DNA from: Eubacterium sp. MSJ-33
Lineage (GTDB): Bacteria; Bacillota; Clostridia; Lachnospirales; Lachnospiraceae
Length of the DNA: 64,000 nucleotides
Direction of reading: 5' to 3'
Assembly (NCBI RefSeq): GCF_022174665.1
Contig: NZ_CP076562.1
Span: forward strand, 498,001-562,000
Part shown: piece after piece, positions 27,634 to 38,667 of the stretch
Position numbering within the stretch: the stretch's first letter is position 1
Layout of the letters: every line of letters starts with the position of its first letter
Notes under the pieces: generated by a model
What the model saw: only the letters and a program-made list of their open reading frames with translations
Database searches by the model: none
Told to the model about the DNA's origin: nothing
Program-made: the position numbers and the translations under genes

Positions 27634-29154
27634 ATGAACAAAAATTTAAAAAAAATAGTAGTGGGATTACTGTTTATCATCGTATTTCTATTGGGCATGC
27701 TGCTTGGTATGCAGATACAGGGAAAATGGGATAAGGCCGGGAACAACAAGTCTGCATCCGGTTCGGCAGAAGCTCAGGCGGATGCGGAAATAGACGGAAA
27801 TTCAGACAACCAAAATGATACCTCGACCAATGATTCTGCCACGAACGATACTTCGGATGACTCTGCGAACGAGACAGCATCTGCCAATCATGTGTCCGTA
27901 GACCGGGATGTGGATTATGGCGCAATGGATGTGCCGGAACCAACGACAGATGACTGGCTGTTTACGGATGGCAATAAGATCGTAGATGCGGATGGAAACG
28001 AAGTGTGGCTGACCGGCATCAACTGGTTTGGCTACAATACGGGAACGAACACATTTGACGGGTTATGGGCTTCCGACCTGAATCAATCGATTCAGGAGAT
28101 TGCAAACCATGGTTTCAATGTGATACGTGTGCCTTTCTCCGCAGAGCTGATCCTACAGTGGGCAGGCGGCGAGTATCCGGATGCGAACTTCAATCAGGCG
28201 ACAAACGATTATCTCGTTGGGATGGACAGCCTGCAGATCTTCGAGTATGTGATCGGACAGTGCCGTGCGAATGGGTTGAAGCTGATTATTGATATCCATT
28301 GTGCGGAGACAAATGCAAGCGGACATATGGTGAATCTCTGGTACACGGACCGGATATCCACGGACGATTATCTGTATGCACTTTCATGGATGGCTGACCG
28401 CTACAAGAACGATGATACAATCATCGCCTACGACCTAAAGAATGAGCCACACGGAAAGCCAAACGAAGGAGACGGTGCGGCAATCTGGAACGATTCCAAA
28501 TCCGAGAACAACTGGAAGTATATAGCAGAGCGAGCTGCAAATGCTGTGCTGTCGAAGAATCCGAATGTACTCGTGCTCGTCGAAGGAACTGAAATCTATC
28601 CGGTTGATATCAAGAAGAACGGCGATTATACATCGACAAATGAGGAGGATTATTATTTCAATTGGTGGGGCGGAAACCTACGAGGTGTCGCAGATTATTC
28701 GGTTGAACTTGGCAAATATCAGAACAAGCTTGTATATTCACCGCACGATTATGGCCCGACCGTATACGAACAGCCTTGGTTTCAAGGCAGTTATACCTAC
28801 GACAGCCTGATGAAGGACTGCTGGCATGATAACTGGTTTTATATCCATGAGGAGAATATCGCGCCACTTCTGATCGGTGAGTGGGGCGGTTTCATGAGTG
28901 AACCGAATATTACATGGATGACTTACATGCGGGAGCTCATACAGAAGAACAAGCTGAATCACACATTTTGGTGCTTCAATGCCAATTCTGGGGATACCGG
29001 TGGCATGGTCTTAGATGATTTTACAACATGGGACGAGGAGAAGTATGCATTTGTCAAGGAAGTCCTGTGGAACAACGGCGGGAAATTTATCGGTCTTGAC
29101 CATGCGATTCCGCTTGGCATCAATGGAATCAGTCTGGGAGAGTATTACAAATAA
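27634..29154 (+). CDS. Membrane-anchored glycoside hydrolase family 5 glucanase
   Basis: Predicted endo-beta-glucanase that hydrolyses cellulose-like or mixed-linkage glucans outside the cell. The 506-residue protein has an N-terminal membrane segment (about residues 8-28) without an obvious cleavage site, an Asp/Ser/Asn-rich linker to about residue 95, and a GH5 barrel. The acid/base Glu271 is in DLKNEPHG and the nucleophile Glu416 in LLIGEWGG; the barrel begins WLTGINWFGYNTGTNTFDG. No carbohydrate-binding or dockerin module is seen. AGGAAGGG precedes the ATG. Confidence 0.92.
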   Translation: MNKNLKKIVVGLLFIIVFLLGMLLGMQIQGKWDKAGNNKSASGSAEAQADAEIDGNSDNQNDTSTNDSATNDTSDDSANETASANHVSVDRDVDYGAMDVPEPTTDDWLFTDGNKIVDADGNEVWLTGINWFGYNTGTNTFDGLWASDLNQSIQEIANHGFNVIRVPFSAELILQWAGGEYPDANFNQATNDYLVGMDSLQIFEYVIGQCRANGLKLIIDIHCAETNASGHMVNLWYTDRISTDDYLYALSWMADRYKNDDTIIAYDLKNEPHGKPNEGDGAAIWNDSKSENNWKYIAERAANAVLSKNPNVLVLVEGTEIYPVDIKKNGDYTSTNEEDYYFNWWGGNLRGVADYSVELGKYQNKLVYSPHDYGPTVYEQPWFQGSYTYDSLMKDCWHDNWFYIHEENIAPLLIGEWGGFMSEPNITWMTYMRELIQKNKLNHTFWCFNANSGDTGGMVLDDFTTWDEEKYAFVKEVLWNNGGKFIGLDHAIPLGINGISLGEYYK

Positions 29155-29198
29155 CATGTATACATGCAAATATATGATAATTTCATGTCGATAAAATC

Positions 29199-29227
29199 TT
29201 GAAAAATAGCGCATAACTGTATATAAT
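29199..29227 (+). promoter_or_regulatory. Predicted gpmI promoter
   Basis: TTGAAA (29199-29204), 17 bases, TATAAT (29222-29227): near-consensus SigA promoter about 50 bases before the gpmI start. Confidence 0.8.
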
Positions 29228-29278
29228 CAAACAGGAAATTACAAAGAATAAATTATTATAATATAAAGGAGATAAACA

Positions 29279-30820
29279 ATGAATAAGAAACCAGTTGTAT
29301 TGATGGTACTTGATGGCTATGGCATTACAGACAAGACAGAAGGTAATGCAATTTATATGGCAAACACACCTGTGATGGATAAGCTGATGGCAGAGTGCCC
29401 ATATGTAAGAGGAAACGCTTCCGGGCTTGCAGTCGGACTTCCGGACGGACAGATGGGTAACTCCGAGGTTGGACATATGAATATTGGTGCCGGAAGAATT
29501 ATTTATCAGGATCTGACATCAATCACAAAGGCAATCGAGGATGGTGATTTCTTCGAGAACGAAGCAATGCTTGAGGCGATTGAAAACTGTAAGAAGAACA
29601 ATTCAGACCTTCATCTGTGGGGACTTCTTTCCGATGGTGGTGTTCACAGCCACAATACACATCTGTATGGTATCTTAGAGCTTTGCAAGAAGCAGGGCTT
29701 TGATCGTGTATATGTACATCCATTCTTAGATGGTAGAGATACACCTCCGGCATCTGGTAAGGACTATGTTGCAGCACTCGTTGACAAGATGCAGGAGATC
29801 GGAGTCGGTAAGGTCGCAAGTATTTCTGGCCGTTACTATGCAATGGATCGTGATAACAACTGGGATCGTGTAGAGAAAGCTTATGCAGCTATGGTATATG
29901 GCGATGGCGTAAAGGCTGTAGATCCTGTGCAGGCAGTTGCAGATTCTTATGCAAATGATAAGACAGATGAGTTTGTTCTTCCAACCGTCATCGAAGCAGA
30001 TGGAAAGCCGGTTGCAACGGTAAAGGCAAATGATTCCGTTATCTTCTTTAACTTCCGTCCAGACCGTGCACGTGAGATCACAAGAGCGTTCTGTGCAGAT
30101 GAGTTTACAGGATTTGAGCGGAAAGGTGGAAAGCTTCCGCTGACATATGTATGCTTCAAGGATTACGATGAGTCTATCCCGAACAAGATTATCGCTTTCA
30201 AGAAGCAGGAAATCAAGAATACACTTGGCGAGTATCTTGCTGCAAATGGCTTGAAGCAACTTCGTACCGCTGAAACAGAGAAATATGCGCACGTTACATT
30301 CTTCTTTAATGGTGGTGTGGAAGAGCCGAACAAGGATGAGGACAGAGTACTCGTGAAGTCTCCGGCCGTTGCAACTTATGATCTGCAGCCAGAGATGAGT
30401 GCACCGGAAGTATCTGAGAAGCTCAATGCAGCCATCCGTTCCGGCAAGTATGATGTCATTATCATCAACTTTGCGAACCCGGACATGGTAGGACATACCG
30501 GTGTAATCCCTGCTGCTGTAAAGGCTGTTGAGACAGTTGACCAGTGTGTGGGAACTGCTGTAGAGGCAATCAAGGAAGTAGACGGCGTTCTCTTTATCTG
30601 TGCAGACCACGGAAATGCAGAGCAGATGATTGATTACAAGACAAAGGCACCTCATACGGCACATACAACCAACCCGGTTCCATTTATCCTTGTAAATTAC
30701 GACGACAGCGTAAAGCTTCGTGAGGGTGGATGCTTAGCTGATATCGCTCCGACATTACTTGAGATCATGGGACTTCCACAGCCGGCAGAGATGACAGGTA
30801 AGTCATTGATCGTAAGATAA
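29279..30820 (+). CDS. gpmI: 2,3-bisphosphoglycerate-independent phosphoglycerate mutase
   Basis: Interconverts 3- and 2-phosphoglycerate using Mn ions. Metal ligand Asp in MVLDGYGI, phosphoserine nucleophile Ser62 (GQMGNSEVGHMN), and the second metal set in NFANPDMVGHTG and ICADHGNAEQM are present. The 513-residue length is normal. AAAGGAGA precedes the ATG. It has its own promoter and is not linked to gap-pgk-tpiA. Confidence 0.98.
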   Translation: MNKKPVVLMVLDGYGITDKTEGNAIYMANTPVMDKLMAECPYVRGNASGLAVGLPDGQMGNSEVGHMNIGAGRIIYQDLTSITKAIEDGDFFENEAMLEAIENCKKNNSDLHLWGLLSDGGVHSHNTHLYGILELCKKQGFDRVYVHPFLDGRDTPPASGKDYVAALVDKMQEIGVGKVASISGRYYAMDRDNNWDRVEKAYAAMVYGDGVKAVDPVQAVADSYANDKTDEFVLPTVIEADGKPVATVKANDSVIFFNFRPDRAREITRAFCADEFTGFERKGGKLPLTYVCFKDYDESIPNKIIAFKKQEIKNTLGEYLAANGLKQLRTAETEKYAHVTFFFNGGVEEPNKDEDRVLVKSPAVATYDLQPEMSAPEVSEKLNAAIRSGKYDVIIINFANPDMVGHTGVIPAAVKAVETVDQCVGTAVEAIKEVDGVLFICADHGNAEQMIDYKTKAPHTAHTTNPVPFILVNYDDSVKLREGGCLADIAPTLLEIMGLPQPAEMTGKSLIVR

Positions 30821-30885
30821 TTGATTTCTATGCTGTAGATAAGTCATATAGGTTTTAAGATACTATAAGAGAAAGGACTACAGAT

Positions 30886-31329
30886 ATGAAGAAGTTTATT
30901 GAAGAATTTAAGAAATTTGCTTTAAAGGGCAATGTGATGGACTTAGCAATCGGTGTTATCATCGGTGCAGCATTTCAGAATATTGTATCTGCGCTGACGA
31001 ATGATTTTATCACACCGCTGATTGCAGCAATTACAGGTAAGACAGATGAAAATGGCGGTGTTAAGCTCGGTGGACAATTTACCATCAATGGTGCAACCTT
31101 CAATTATGGAGATTTTATTTCCTCCATTATCAATTTCCTGATTATGGCACTCATTTTATTCCTTCTGATCAAGGGTGTGAACAAGGTGATGTCACTCGGT
31201 CATAAGAAGGAAGAGGAGGAATCAGCTCCGCTTACCAGAAAATGCCCATATTGCTACGGAGAGATCGACATCAAAGCAACGAAATGTATGCATTGTACAT
31301 CCGACGTCTCTGATAGTGCACAGTTGTAA
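30886..31329 (+). CDS. mscL: Large-conductance mechanosensitive channel with a C-terminal zinc-ribbon tail
   Basis: Pore that opens on hypo-osmotic shock. The N-terminus FKKFALKGNVMDLAIGVIIGAAF is the family hallmark; transmembrane segments are at about 18-45 and 72-98. After the second helix the usual charged helix is replaced or followed by KCPYCYGEIDIKATKCMHCTSDV, a CxxC-x(n)-CxxC zinc-ribbon-like module at about residues 118-142. At 147 residues it is slightly long. AAAGGA precedes the ATG. A terminator follows. Confidence 0.94.
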   Translation: MKKFIEEFKKFALKGNVMDLAIGVIIGAAFQNIVSALTNDFITPLIAAITGKTDENGGVKLGGQFTINGATFNYGDFISSIINFLIMALILFLLIKGVNKVMSLGHKKEEEESAPLTRKCPYCYGEIDIKATKCMHCTSDVSDSAQL

Positions 31330-31344
31330 AATATAAAAAAATAG

Positions 31345-31387
31345 AAAACCTTTTTCGATAGAGTTATCTACCGCAAAAAGGTTTTTC
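31345..31387 (+). terminator. Intrinsic terminator of mscL
   Basis: AAAACCTTTTT (31345-31355) and AAAAAGGTTTT (31375-31385) form the base of an extended hairpin whose apical part (CGATAGA/TCTACCG) also pairs. It ends in TTTTTCTT. Confidence 0.8.
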
Positions 31388-31414
31388 TTGTTCTAATAGC
31401 AGGAGGAAAGAAGA

Positions 31415-31999
31415 TTGAATTTTCTAGAGGAACGTATCTTAAAAGATGGAATAGTAAAAGAAGGAAATGTATTGAAGGTCGACAGCTTTCTGAATCACCA
31501 GATGGATGTCCGCCTGTTCGATCAGATCGGTGAGGAGTTCAAGCGCCGGTTTGCAGAGGAGAAGATCAATAAGATCCTGACGATCGAAGCATCCGGCATC
31601 GGTATCGCCTGTATCGTTGCAAGACATTTTGATGTACCGGTGATCTTCGCGAAGAAGTCGAAAAGCATCAACATTGAAGGTGATGTGTATGTGGCAGAGG
31701 TAGAATCATTCACGCACAAGTGTAAGAATCAGGTTATCGTATCGAAGAAATTCTTACATCCAGAAGATAAAGTACTGATTATCGATGATTTCCTTGCGAA
31801 CGGTTGTGCTCTGCAGGGACTTATCTCTATCGTGAAATCCGCCGGTGCGGAAGTATCCGGTATCGGTATCGCAATCGAAAAGGGCTTCCAACCGGGCGGA
31901 CAGGTAATCCGGAATCTCGGATTCCATCTGGAGTCCCTTGCAATCGTAGACAGTATGGATTATACAACAGGCGAAATCAAATTCAGGGAGAATGCATAA
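31415..31999 (+). CDS. xpt: Xanthine phosphoribosyltransferase
   Basis: Salvages xanthine to XMP with PRPP. The PRPP-binding loop is [14 protein letters not shown]; the N-terminus [31 protein letters not shown] matches Xpt, and the substrate segment [10 protein letters not shown] is present. The start is TTG at 31415 behind a strong AGGAGG. The 194-residue length is normal. pbuX follows directly, the standard salvage pair. No purine riboswitch aptamer was recognised in the 85-base upstream gap, which holds only the mscL terminator. Confidence 0.95.
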   Translation: MNFLEERILKDGIVKEGNVLKVDSFLNHQMDVRLFDQIGEEFKRRFAEEKINKILTIEASGIGIACIVARHFDVPVIFAKKSKSINIEGDVYVAEVESFTHKCKNQVIVSKKFLHPEDKVLIIDDFLANGCALQGLISIVKSAGAEVSGIGIAIEKGFQPGGQVIRNLGFHLESLAIVDSMDYTTGEIKFRENA

Positions 32000-32000
32000 G

Positions 32001-33353
32001 ATGAGTAAGACAGAAGCTTCGATTGAAAATATTTATAAACTAGAGGGAAGAGTGCCGGTTGCCAAGGCAATTCCCTTTGGATTACAGCATATTTTGGCAA
32101 TGTTCGTAGCAAATATTGCACCGATTATCATTGTGGCTGCAGCGTGTGGGTTAGATGCTGGCGAGAGTGCCGGATTGATTCAGAGCGCAATGATTATTGC
32201 AGGTATCGGTACACTAATCCAGTTATTCCCGGTATGGAAGATTGGATCAGGGCTGCCGATTGTTATGGGTATCAGCTTTACGTTCGTATCCGTAATGTGC
32301 TACATAGGACCAACTTATGGCTATAATGCGGTTGTTGGCGCAGTTCTGGTTGGCGGTATCATCGAAGGTGTGCTTGGACTTTTCGCAAAATACTGGACGA
32401 AACTGATCACACCGGTTGTTGCAGCCAGTGTCGTTACAGCGATTGGGTTTTCACTTCTTTCGGTTGGAGCCGCTTCGTTTGGCGGTGGCAGTGGAAGTGA
32501 AAATTTCGGATCTGTGGAGAACTGGATCTTAGGAGTTGTAACTCTTTTATGTTGTCTGTTATTCCATATCTTTGCAAAAGGATATTTCAAGCAGCTTTCC
32601 GTGTTATTTGGATTAGTTGTCGGTTATATTGTGGCAATTTGTATGCATATGGTAGATTTTTCAGCGATTTCCGGGACATCTGTGATTGCATTGCCGAAGC
32701 TTCTGCCAGCAAAGCCGGAATTTAATGTCAATGCAATCGTATCTGTGACATTAATCTTCCTTGTCTCTGCGACAGAGACGATCGGAGATACATCAGCACT
32801 TGCAGTATCCGGACTTGGCAGAGATGCAACGACAAAGGAGACTTCCGGTTCGATTGCCTGTGACGGTTTTGTCAGTGCATTATCGTCTGTATTTGGCTGT
32901 CTGCCGATTACTTCGTTCAGCCAAAATGTCGGTTTGGTTGCCATGACAAAGGTTGTAAACCGTTTCGCAATTGCAACCGGTGCGGTTATTATGATCTTAG
33001 CGGGTATTTTCCCGATTTTCGGAGCTGTGCTTGCAACACTTCCGGATGCAGTACTTGGAGGATGTACGATTATGATGTTCGGTACGATAGTCGTAAGCGG
33101 TATCCAGATGCTTGGCAGATGTGGCTATACGCAGAGAAATATCACAATCACTGCACTTTCATTGAGTATCGGTCTTGGGTTTACGCAGGTGCCGGAGATT
33201 TTCGCAATCTTCCCACGTATCGTCCAGACGGTATTTGCTGAAAATTGTGTGGCTGTTGTATTTATCGTAGCGATTATCTTGAATCTTGTACTTCCAAAGA
33301 ATATGGATGCGCATACTCCAGATGCAGAATCAGAAACAATTGCTGAAGAATAA
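32001..33353 (+). CDS. pbuX: Xanthine permease (NCS2 family)
   Basis: Proton-coupled purine importer with about 14 hydrophobic segments. The N-terminal segment FGLQHILAMFVANIAPI and the family motif SATETIGDTSALA (helix 8) are clear, and Q-rich helix 10 reads ITSFSQNVGLVAMTKVVNR. ATG at 32001 is preferred to one at 31992 because AGGGAG then sits at normal distance. It starts one base after the xpt stop. Pairing with xpt favours xanthine over uracil as substrate. Confidence 0.92.
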   Translation: MSKTEASIENIYKLEGRVPVAKAIPFGLQHILAMFVANIAPIIIVAAACGLDAGESAGLIQSAMIIAGIGTLIQLFPVWKIGSGLPIVMGISFTFVSVMCYIGPTYGYNAVVGAVLVGGIIEGVLGLFAKYWTKLITPVVAASVVTAIGFSLLSVGAASFGGGSGSENFGSVENWILGVVTLLCCLLFHIFAKGYFKQLSVLFGLVVGYIVAICMHMVDFSAISGTSVIALPKLLPAKPEFNVNAIVSVTLIFLVSATETIGDTSALAVSGLGRDATTKETSGSIACDGFVSALSSVFGCLPITSFSQNVGLVAMTKVVNRFAIATGAVIMILAGIFPIFGAVLATLPDAVLGGCTIMMFGTIVVSGIQMLGRCGYTQRNITITALSLSIGLGFTQVPEIFAIFPRIVQTVFAENCVAVVFIVAIILNLVLPKNMDAHTPDAESETIAEE

Positions 33354-33380
33354 AAACAAAATTCAATATTGAAACGATAC

Positions 33381-33420
33381 AATCGCCCTGTAGCAAAACC
33401 GGTTACAGGGCGATTTTTAT
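33381..33420 (+). terminator. Intrinsic terminator of xpt-pbuX
   Basis: AATCGCCCTGTA (33381-33392) pairs with TACAGGGCGATT (33404-33415), a perfect 12-bp stem, followed by TTTAT. Confidence 0.88.
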
Positions 33421-33460
33421 ATGTAAAATGTATAAAAAGCTCCGATTCGGAAATAATTAG

Positions 33461-34783
<1,323 letters not shown>

Positions 34784-34893
34784 TAAAACAGGATGCATAG
34801 CAAAAACCATAATAACCAGATATCTGGAATAGCTATAAATAATGTTCCAAAAAGAATATATTCATATTTGTCTCATATTTTGGAAAATTAATA

Positions 34894-34922
34894 TTGAATT
34901 TACAAAATTCTTATGGTAATAT
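34894..34922 (+). promoter_or_regulatory. Predicted secG promoter
   Basis: TTGAAT (34894-34899), 17 bases, TAATAT (34917-34922), about 40 bases upstream of the secG GTG. Confidence 0.7.
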
Positions 34923-34959
34923 ATGCAGGTATGAGTTAATATATTAAGGAGGAACTATC

Positions 34960-35193
34960 GTGAAGACAGCGTTGATTATAGTATTTTTGGTTATATCGGT
35001 TATTTTGGCAGTTATTGTTATGATGCAGGAGGGAAAAGGCGGTTTATCCGGTGCGATTAGCGGCGGTGGCGCAGATACCTACTGGAGCAAGAACAAAGGA
35101 AAATCCAAAGAGTCTGTATTGAAAAAGATTACAGTCGTACTTGGTATTCTGTATTTTGCACTTGCTTTGTTCCTGTCATCAAAATTCATTTAG
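34960..35193 (+). CDS. secG: Preprotein translocase subunit SecG
   Basis: Small subunit of the SecYEG export channel. The 77-residue protein has two transmembrane segments (about 2-22 and 55-73) around the conserved loop MMQEGKGGLSGAISGGG. GTG start behind AAGGAGG. The secG-rnr-smpB-ssrA order is common in Bacillota. A terminator separates it from rnr, probably leaky. Confidence 0.94.
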   Translation: MKTALIIVFLVISVILAVIVMMQEGKGGLSGAISGGGADTYWSKNKGKSKESVLKKITVVLGILYFALALFLSSKFI

Positions 35194-35200
35194 ATTAGAC

Positions 35201-35233
35201 AAGCTGCTTTGATTAAAAGCAGCTTATTTTTTT
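35201..35233 (+). terminator. Intrinsic terminator between secG and rnr
   Basis: AAGCTGCTTT (35201-35210) pairs with AAAGCAGCTT (35216-35225), followed by ATTTTTTT. Confidence 0.82.
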
Positions 35234-35245
35234 GGAGGCGTTACT

Positions 35246-37429
35246 ATGGGAGAAAAAAGAGAACGAATCAAACAGAAGTTATATGATTTTATTTGTGATG
35301 AACAATACAAACCGATGCGGTTAAAAGATATCCGTTTTCTGCTTCAGGTTGGGGATGAGGATAAGAAACGCGTCGAAGAAGCTTTGAGCGAACTTGTGGA
35401 AGAGGGAAAAATTACAGTCACTCCAAAGGGAAAATATAAGAAGTTAGAGGACAAATTCTTAGTCGGTGATTTTATCGGCAACAAGAAAGGGTATGGTTTT
35501 GTACGCGTAGAGGGGTACAAAGACGATTTCTTCATTCCGGCGAAATTCTCTATGGGGGCATTTCATGGAGACCGTGTTATGATTGCTCCGGATTCCTATA
35601 CAAAACAGGGGAAGAGCACGGAAGCGAAAGTAGTTCAGATCTTAAAGCGCGCTCTTACGACAATTGTCGGAACATATGACAAACAGCAGAATTTCGGCTT
35701 TGTAATTCCGGATAATCAGAAGATTTCAGATGATATCTTTGTTGCAAAGAAAGATTCCATGGGTGCCATGACCGGACATAAGGTCGTCTGCCGAATCACA
35801 AATTATGGAGAGAATCACAAGTCTCCGGAAGGTGAGATTATCGAGATCTTAGGGCATGTGAATGATCCTGGAACAGACATACTTTCGGTTGTTCGAGCAT
35901 ATGATATTCCTGTGGAGTATCCGGACAAGGTCATGGATTCCCTGAAGGATATTCCGGATGAAGTGGACGAAGCAGATTTTGTTGGACGAACAGATTTCCG
36001 CGCACTGCCAACAGTAACGATTGATGGCGAGGATGCGAAGGACTTAGACGATGCAATTACGTTATCATCTGCGGATGGCATTTATACATTGGGTGTTCAT
36101 ATTGCGGATGTATCACATTATGTAAAGGAGAAATCTCCACTTGACAAAGAAGCCTTAAAGCGTGGTACAAGCTGTTATCTTGTGGATAGTGTTATCCCAA
36201 TGCTTCCGCATAAATTATCCAATGGTATCTGTTCATTGAATGCAGGTACTGATCGTCTGACACTTAGCTGTGTGATGAAGTTCGATAAGAAGGGCAAACT
36301 GTTAGACCATACAATCTGTGAAGGTATTCTGCATGTTGATGAGCGAATGACCTATACGAATGTTGAGAAGATCTTAGAGCGGAGTGATGAGAAAGTATTG
36401 AAGAGGTATGAGCCACTCATTCCAATGTTTGATTTGATGCTTGAGTTGTCTCAGATTCTCCGTGAGAACCGCCGGAAACGTGGTTCGATTGATTTTGATG
36501 TTGCTGAAACAAAAATCATTGTGGATGAAAACCACAAACCGATTGAAATCAAGCCATATGATCGAAATCCCGCAACCAAGATTATTGAAGATTTCATGTT
36601 GGCTGCGAATGAGACGATTGCAGAAGATTATTTCTGGCAGGAACTTCCGTTTGAATACCGTGTACATGAACATCCGGACGAAGAAAAGATTGATATTTTA
36701 GCTGCATTTATCAATAATTTTGGCTTGTTTATCAAAGCATCCAGAGACGAAACACATCCAAAAGAACTGCAAAAGATTCTGGATCAGATAGAAGGAAAGC
36801 CATATGAAGCTTTGATTAGTAAAATGATGCTTCGTTCTATGAAACAGGCTCGTTATTCAACGGAATGTACTGGACATTTTGGCCTTTCCTGCAAGTACTA
36901 CTGCCATTTTACTTCACCAATCCGGCGGTATCCGGATCTGCAGATACACCGGATCATCAAAGAAAATCTGCATGGAGAACTTTCAGAGAAGCGGATTGAA
37001 CATTATCGTCATATCCTGCCGACAGTTGCAAATGACAATTCTGCAAAGGAGCGTCGGGCGGAGGAAGCAGAACGGGATGTAATCAAACTCAAAGAAATCG
37101 AGTATATGTCCGAACATATTGGAGAAGAATTCGACGGAGTGATTTCAGGCGTTACATCAAACTATATCTTTGTAGAACTGGATAATACGGTAGAAGGCGC
37201 AGTATCGGTGGCCTATATGTATGATGATTTTTATTATTTCCGGGAGCAGGATTATGCTATGGTCGGAGAAAAGACAAAAAAGAAATATCAATTGGGTGAC
37301 AAAGTACGTATCAAAGTGTTAAAATGTGATAAAATTAAGAAAACCATTGATTTTTCACTAATTGATGGTAATATAGAAGGAGTTGAAAAAAGTGGCGAAA
37401 CAACGAGGGACGAAGCTGATAGCCAATAA
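35246..37429 (+). CDS. rnr: Ribonuclease R
   Basis: Processive 3'-5' exoribonuclease that degrades structured RNA and acts in trans-translation quality control. The 727-residue protein has an N-terminal winged helix (about 1-65), cold-shock domains (about 70-220), the RNB catalytic domain with metal-binding [14 protein letters not shown], and a C-terminal S1 domain ([18 protein letters not shown]). GGAGGCG precedes the ATG. The 3' end overlaps smpB by 38 bases, linking it to the tmRNA system. Confidence 0.96.
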   Translation: MGEKRERIKQKLYDFICDEQYKPMRLKDIRFLLQVGDEDKKRVEEALSELVEEGKITVTPKGKYKKLEDKFLVGDFIGNKKGYGFVRVEGYKDDFFIPAKFSMGAFHGDRVMIAPDSYTKQGKSTEAKVVQILKRALTTIVGTYDKQQNFGFVIPDNQKISDDIFVAKKDSMGAMTGHKVVCRITNYGENHKSPEGEIIEILGHVNDPGTDILSVVRAYDIPVEYPDKVMDSLKDIPDEVDEADFVGRTDFRALPTVTIDGEDAKDLDDAITLSSADGIYTLGVHIADVSHYVKEKSPLDKEALKRGTSCYLVDSVIPMLPHKLSNGICSLNAGTDRLTLSCVMKFDKKGKLLDHTICEGILHVDERMTYTNVEKILERSDEKVLKRYEPLIPMFDLMLELSQILRENRRKRGSIDFDVAETKIIVDENHKPIEIKPYDRNPATKIIEDFMLAANETIAEDYFWQELPFEYRVHEHPDEEKIDILAAFINNFGLFIKASRDETHPKELQKILDQIEGKPYEALISKMMLRSMKQARYSTECTGHFGLSCKYYCHFTSPIRRYPDLQIHRIIKENLHGELSEKRIEHYRHILPTVANDNSAKERRAEEAERDVIKLKEIEYMSEHIGEEFDGVISGVTSNYIFVELDNTVEGAVSVAYMYDDFYYFREQDYAMVGEKTKKKYQLGDKVRIKVLKCDKIKKTIDFSLIDGNIEGVEKSGETTRDEADSQ

Positions 37430-37862
37430 CAAAAAAGCATATCATGATTACTTTATAGAGGACACATATGAGGCTGGGATTGCTTTAGTTGGTACGGAAG
37501 TGAAATCTCTTCGTATGGGAAAATGCAGTATCAAAGAAGCGTTTGTTGGATTGGATGGCGATGAGGTATATGTTTATCGTATGAATATTTCTCCTTATGA
37601 GAAGGGAAATATTTTCAATAAAGATCCATTACGGACAAGAAAATTGTTATTGCATCGATATGAAATCAACAAATTAATCGGACAACAGAAGATGAAGGGA
37701 TATACTTTGGTGCCATTGAAGGTATATTTTAAAGACAGTTTAGTCAAAGTTGAGATTGGACTGGCACGAGGCAAGAAGTTGTACGATAAGAGAGAAGATA
37801 TCGCCAAGAAAGATATGAAACGTGAAGTTGAACGTGACTTCAAGGTTCGTAATCTTGGATAA
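37392..37862 (+). CDS. smpB: SsrA-binding protein SmpB
   Basis: Binds tmRNA and delivers it to stalled ribosomes. The 156-residue protein contains [37 protein letters not shown] and the basic C-terminal tail [22 protein letters not shown] at 37392 is chosen over TTG at 37383 because AAGGAG (37377-37382) is then 9 bases upstream. It overlaps rnr and lies 400 bases before ssrA, its RNA partner. Confidence 0.96.
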   Translation: MAKQRGTKLIANNKKAYHDYFIEDTYEAGIALVGTEVKSLRMGKCSIKEAFVGLDGDEVYVYRMNISPYEKGNIFNKDPLRTRKLLLHRYEINKLIGQQKMKGYTLVPLKVYFKDSLVKVEIGLARGKKLYDKREDIAKKDMKREVERDFKVRNLG

Positions 37863-37888
37863 AAAGAGTTATTAAGGTAGGAGAACAT

Positions 37889-38206
37889 ATGAGTCAGGCA
37901 AAAGTAGATCGTTATAAGGAAGAGAAGAAGAATCGTAAAAAAATCCAGAAAAAACAGAGAGTCAAGCAAGTGGTTGAAATCTTAGTATGTGCTGCAATAT
38001 TAGGTGCTTTGGTTGGCTTTCCTATAGGAAGACACGCATATCAGAAAAGCTATGATACGCGTCAGGCAAATAAGACTATACAAGCATCTATCTACGATTA
38101 CTGGGGTCAACAGTATTGGGCTGCAAATTATGCAGGCTCTATCTTCCAGACGGCAAGTGACAGTGATGCTACGCCTGTAGATGCATCTGCAACAGATGCA
38201 GAATAA
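37889..38206 (+). CDS. Small single-pass membrane protein of unknown function
   Basis: A 105-residue protein with a very basic, coiled cytoplasmic start (VDRYKEEKKNRKKIQKKQRVK), one transmembrane helix at about 30-50 and a short external domain ending in a Ser/Asp/Ala-rich tail. TAGGAGA precedes the ATG, and it sits 26 bases after smpB, so it is probably co-transcribed. I do not recognise the family. The position between smpB and ssrA is notable but may be incidental. Confidence 0.8.
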   Translation: MSQAKVDRYKEEKKNRKKIQKKQRVKQVVEILVCAAILGALVGFPIGRHAYQKSYDTRQANKTIQASIYDYWGQQYWAANYAGSIFQTASDSDATPVDASATDAE

Positions 38207-38259
38207 ATAAATGATATATGCACTGTAAAGTGGTATATATAGATTTTCGTCAAAAACCA

Positions 38260-38604
38260 GGGGTTGTACTGGTTTCGACGGGGGTTTAGAAATTACGGTA
38301 GCCATTCGTGGACCAGGACCACGCTAAAACTTGGAAAATAAATATAAACGCAGACGAAAATTACGCGTACGCTGCCTAGTATGGCAGCTGTCAGCTCTAG
38401 GTTCCCCACAACTTAGAATCCTGGCATCGACTTAGTGGGACACTCCGGAGCTTAAGCTTTGCGGTTTCGGAAAATTCATGAAGCTACTATATAGGAAAGC
38501 CTGTTTGTAGGCGTTTCTGTATGGGAAATCCAATATACAAACTGTAATGGGAGAAGCTGTAATGGAAGAGCTTTCGGACAGGGGTTCGATTCCCCTCAGC
38601 TCCA
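38260..38604 (+). ncRNA. ssrA: Transfer-messenger RNA (tmRNA)
   Basis: Rescues stalled ribosomes and tags the nascent peptide. The tRNA-like ends pair: GGGGTTG (38260-38266) with CAGCTCC (38597-38603), next to the T-arm with TTCGATT, and the 5' TTTCGACGG consensus is present. No CCA is encoded after A38604. The tag frame GCA...TAG (38350-38379) reads ADENYAYAA, with the AA ending recognised by ClpXP-type proteases. Pseudoknot-forming GC segments follow the tag. Upstream lie smpB and rnr. Confidence 0.96.
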
Positions 38605-38632
38605 CTAATTTTCATTAGGAGAGAAAAAAGGA

Positions 38633-38667
38633 AAAGACACGGAACTAATCTTCCGTGTCTTTCTTTG
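38633..38667. terminator. Bidirectional terminator between ssrA and the convergent membrane-protein gene
   Basis: AAAGACACGGAA (38633-38644), a six-base loop, and TTCCGTGTCTTT (38651-38662) form a perfect 12-bp stem followed by CTTT. The last codons of the minus-strand gene lie in the hairpin. Confidence 0.85.

Noticed and set aside
29726..30664. 312-codon minus-strand open frame opposite gpmI
   Set aside because: Cys/Leu/Ile-rich shadow of a well-conserved gene; no ribosome site or homology feel.
31330..31414. Purine riboswitch expected upstream of xpt
   Set aside because: The gap holds only the mscL terminator; no three-way junction sequence of the purine aptamer is present.
34816..34827. 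12-base palindrome CCAGATATCTGG upstream of secG
   Set aside because: Single short palindrome without T run or repeat partner; could be chance.
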